Shown piece by piece: positions 63,468 through 64,000 of a stretch of DNA of 64,000 bases. Origin of the DNA: Streptomyces roseofulvus (GTDB lineage Bacteria > Actinomycetota > Actinomycetes > Streptomycetales > Streptomycetaceae); assembly GCF_039534915.1 (NCBI RefSeq), contig NZ_BAAAWE010000001.1:1736001-1800000 (forward strand). Direction: 5' to 3'. Position numbers and translations under genes: made by a program. The stretch's first letter is position 1; each line of letters starts with the position of its first letter. The notes under the pieces were generated by a model. It ran no database searches. It saw nothing but the letters and a program-made list of their open reading frames with translations, and was not told the DNA's origin.

Positions 63468-64000
63468 TTACGGGGAGGGTCGTGCCATGGCCTTCACGAA
63501 GGCGCGCTCGACGTCGGTGGTGGAGAGGACGCCGTAGATCTCGCCGGTCTCCTCCATGACGAGGTACTCGGTGGCGGGGGTGGCGCGGAGGTGGTCGAGA
63601 AGGGGCTGGCCGGTGAGTTCGGCGGGGACGCGCATGCCGTCGGTGAGGTCCTGGGTGAGGGTGGTGACGGCGACCCAGGGGCGGCGGTGCTGGGGGACGG
63701 CGGCGATGGCGGCCTCGCGGACGATGCCGGTGGGACTGCCCGTGCCGTCGACGACGACGAGGGCGCGGGCGCCTGCCTCGTTGGCGCGGCGGAGGGCCTC
63801 GGAGAGGGGCGTCTCGGGTTCGACGGGGATGGCGCGGCGGGTGAGGGCGCGGGCGCGGAGGTCGGGGAGGTGTTCGCGGAGGCGGGCCATGCGGAGGCTG
63901 TTGCCGGCGCCGGTCCAGATGATGGCGGCCAGGATGGCGGCGAGGAGGGCGTCGGTGACGGTGGTGAAGCCGTCGATGTCGGCGGTGGAGTTGCCGAGCC
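63468..64000 (-). CDS. Site-2 protease (M50) C-terminal part with CBS domains, truncated by the window
   Basis: Only the last 176 or so residues are present. The frame stays open to the window end, and its codons before ATG 63890 read as a transmembrane helix (DALLAAILAAIIWTGAGNSL). That ATG is therefore internal. Two CBS domains follow (ALTRRAIPVEPETPLSEALR, then LDHLRATPATEYLVMEETGE). The architecture is that of M50 intramembrane metalloproteases. The catalytic HExxH lies outside the window, so activity cannot be judged. Confidence 0.8.
   Translation of the reverse strand, partial: LGNSTADIDGFTTVTDALLAAILAAIIWTGAGNSLRMARLREHLPDLRARALTRRAIPVEPETPLSEALRRANEAGARALVVVDGTGSPTGIVREAAIAAVPQHRRPWVAVTTLTQDLTDGMRVPAELTGQPLLDHLRATPATEYLVMEETGEIYGVLSTTDVERAFVKAMARPSP

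Overview
The window is about 72% G+C with dense, mostly minus-strand coding, many GTG starts and stop/start overlaps. Its gene content includes PafBC, the Pup-proteasome system, SpoIIE-type phosphatase, mycosin and an IdeR/DmdR-type iron box. This points to an actinomycete chromosome, almost certainly Streptomyces. From memory, the gene order follows the S. coelicolor SCO1590s-SCO1650s (pheST, infC-rpmI-rplT, a GlnA-like ligase, opuA, tatAC, pafBC, pafA, prcBA-pup-dop-arc, trmI). No tRNA, rRNA, CRISPR array, IS element or prophage was seen.

Region 1 (1-16 kb) is housekeeping. It holds a truncated EamA exporter, a DUF1918 protein, a Tat-exported glycosidase-like protein, 3-hydroxybutyryl-CoA dehydrogenase, a NUDIX hydrolase, an HTH/TPR regulator and a SpoIIE-type phosphatase. 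It continues with pheT-pheS, an orphan histidine kinase, a TrmH-family methyltransferase and rplT-rpmI-infC. The infC gene appears to start at AUC and lies behind a structured leader containing a U-tract terminator. A 92-bp tandem repeat separates the DUF1844 and SseB-like genes.

Region 2 (16-32 kb) is accessory metabolism and regulation. A mycosin-type protease is coupled to a proline-rich membrane protein. A glutamine-synthetase-like ligase, an aldehyde dehydrogenase and an SDR form a tight operon opposite a GntR regulator, which resembles gamma-glutamylated amine (possibly ethanolamine) catabolism. An NCS1 permease lies divergent from a TetR gene with a predicted leaderless promoter. It is followed by a 27-bp minisatellite, an amidohydrolase, and a LysR/TDT-channel divergent pair.

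Region 3 (32-47 kb) carries an XRE-cupin regulator coupled to a metal-receptor protein, an opuA-type betaine transporter with fused permease and receptor, a stand-alone 5'-3' exonuclease, and a siderophore-interacting protein behind an iron box. It also carries a MerR/membrane-protein pair with two operator-like inverted repeats, an ADP-ribosylglycohydrolase, a P450 with two DnaA boxes upstream, the HelY-like helicase and tatC-tatA.

Region 4 (47-64 kb) is the pupylation/proteasome island. It contains pafC-pafB, two FKBP isomerases, pafA with a predicted leaderless promoter, a divergent MFS/LacI pair, then prcA-prcB, an endonuclease VII-like gene overlapping prcB, pup, dop and arc. It ends with a ferredoxin, a secreted hypothetical protein, trmI and a truncated M50 protease with CBS domains. 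PafA ligates Pup, Dop deamidates and removes it, Arc unfolds tagged proteins and PrcAB degrades them. PafBC is the DNA-damage-responsive regulator known to accompany this system.
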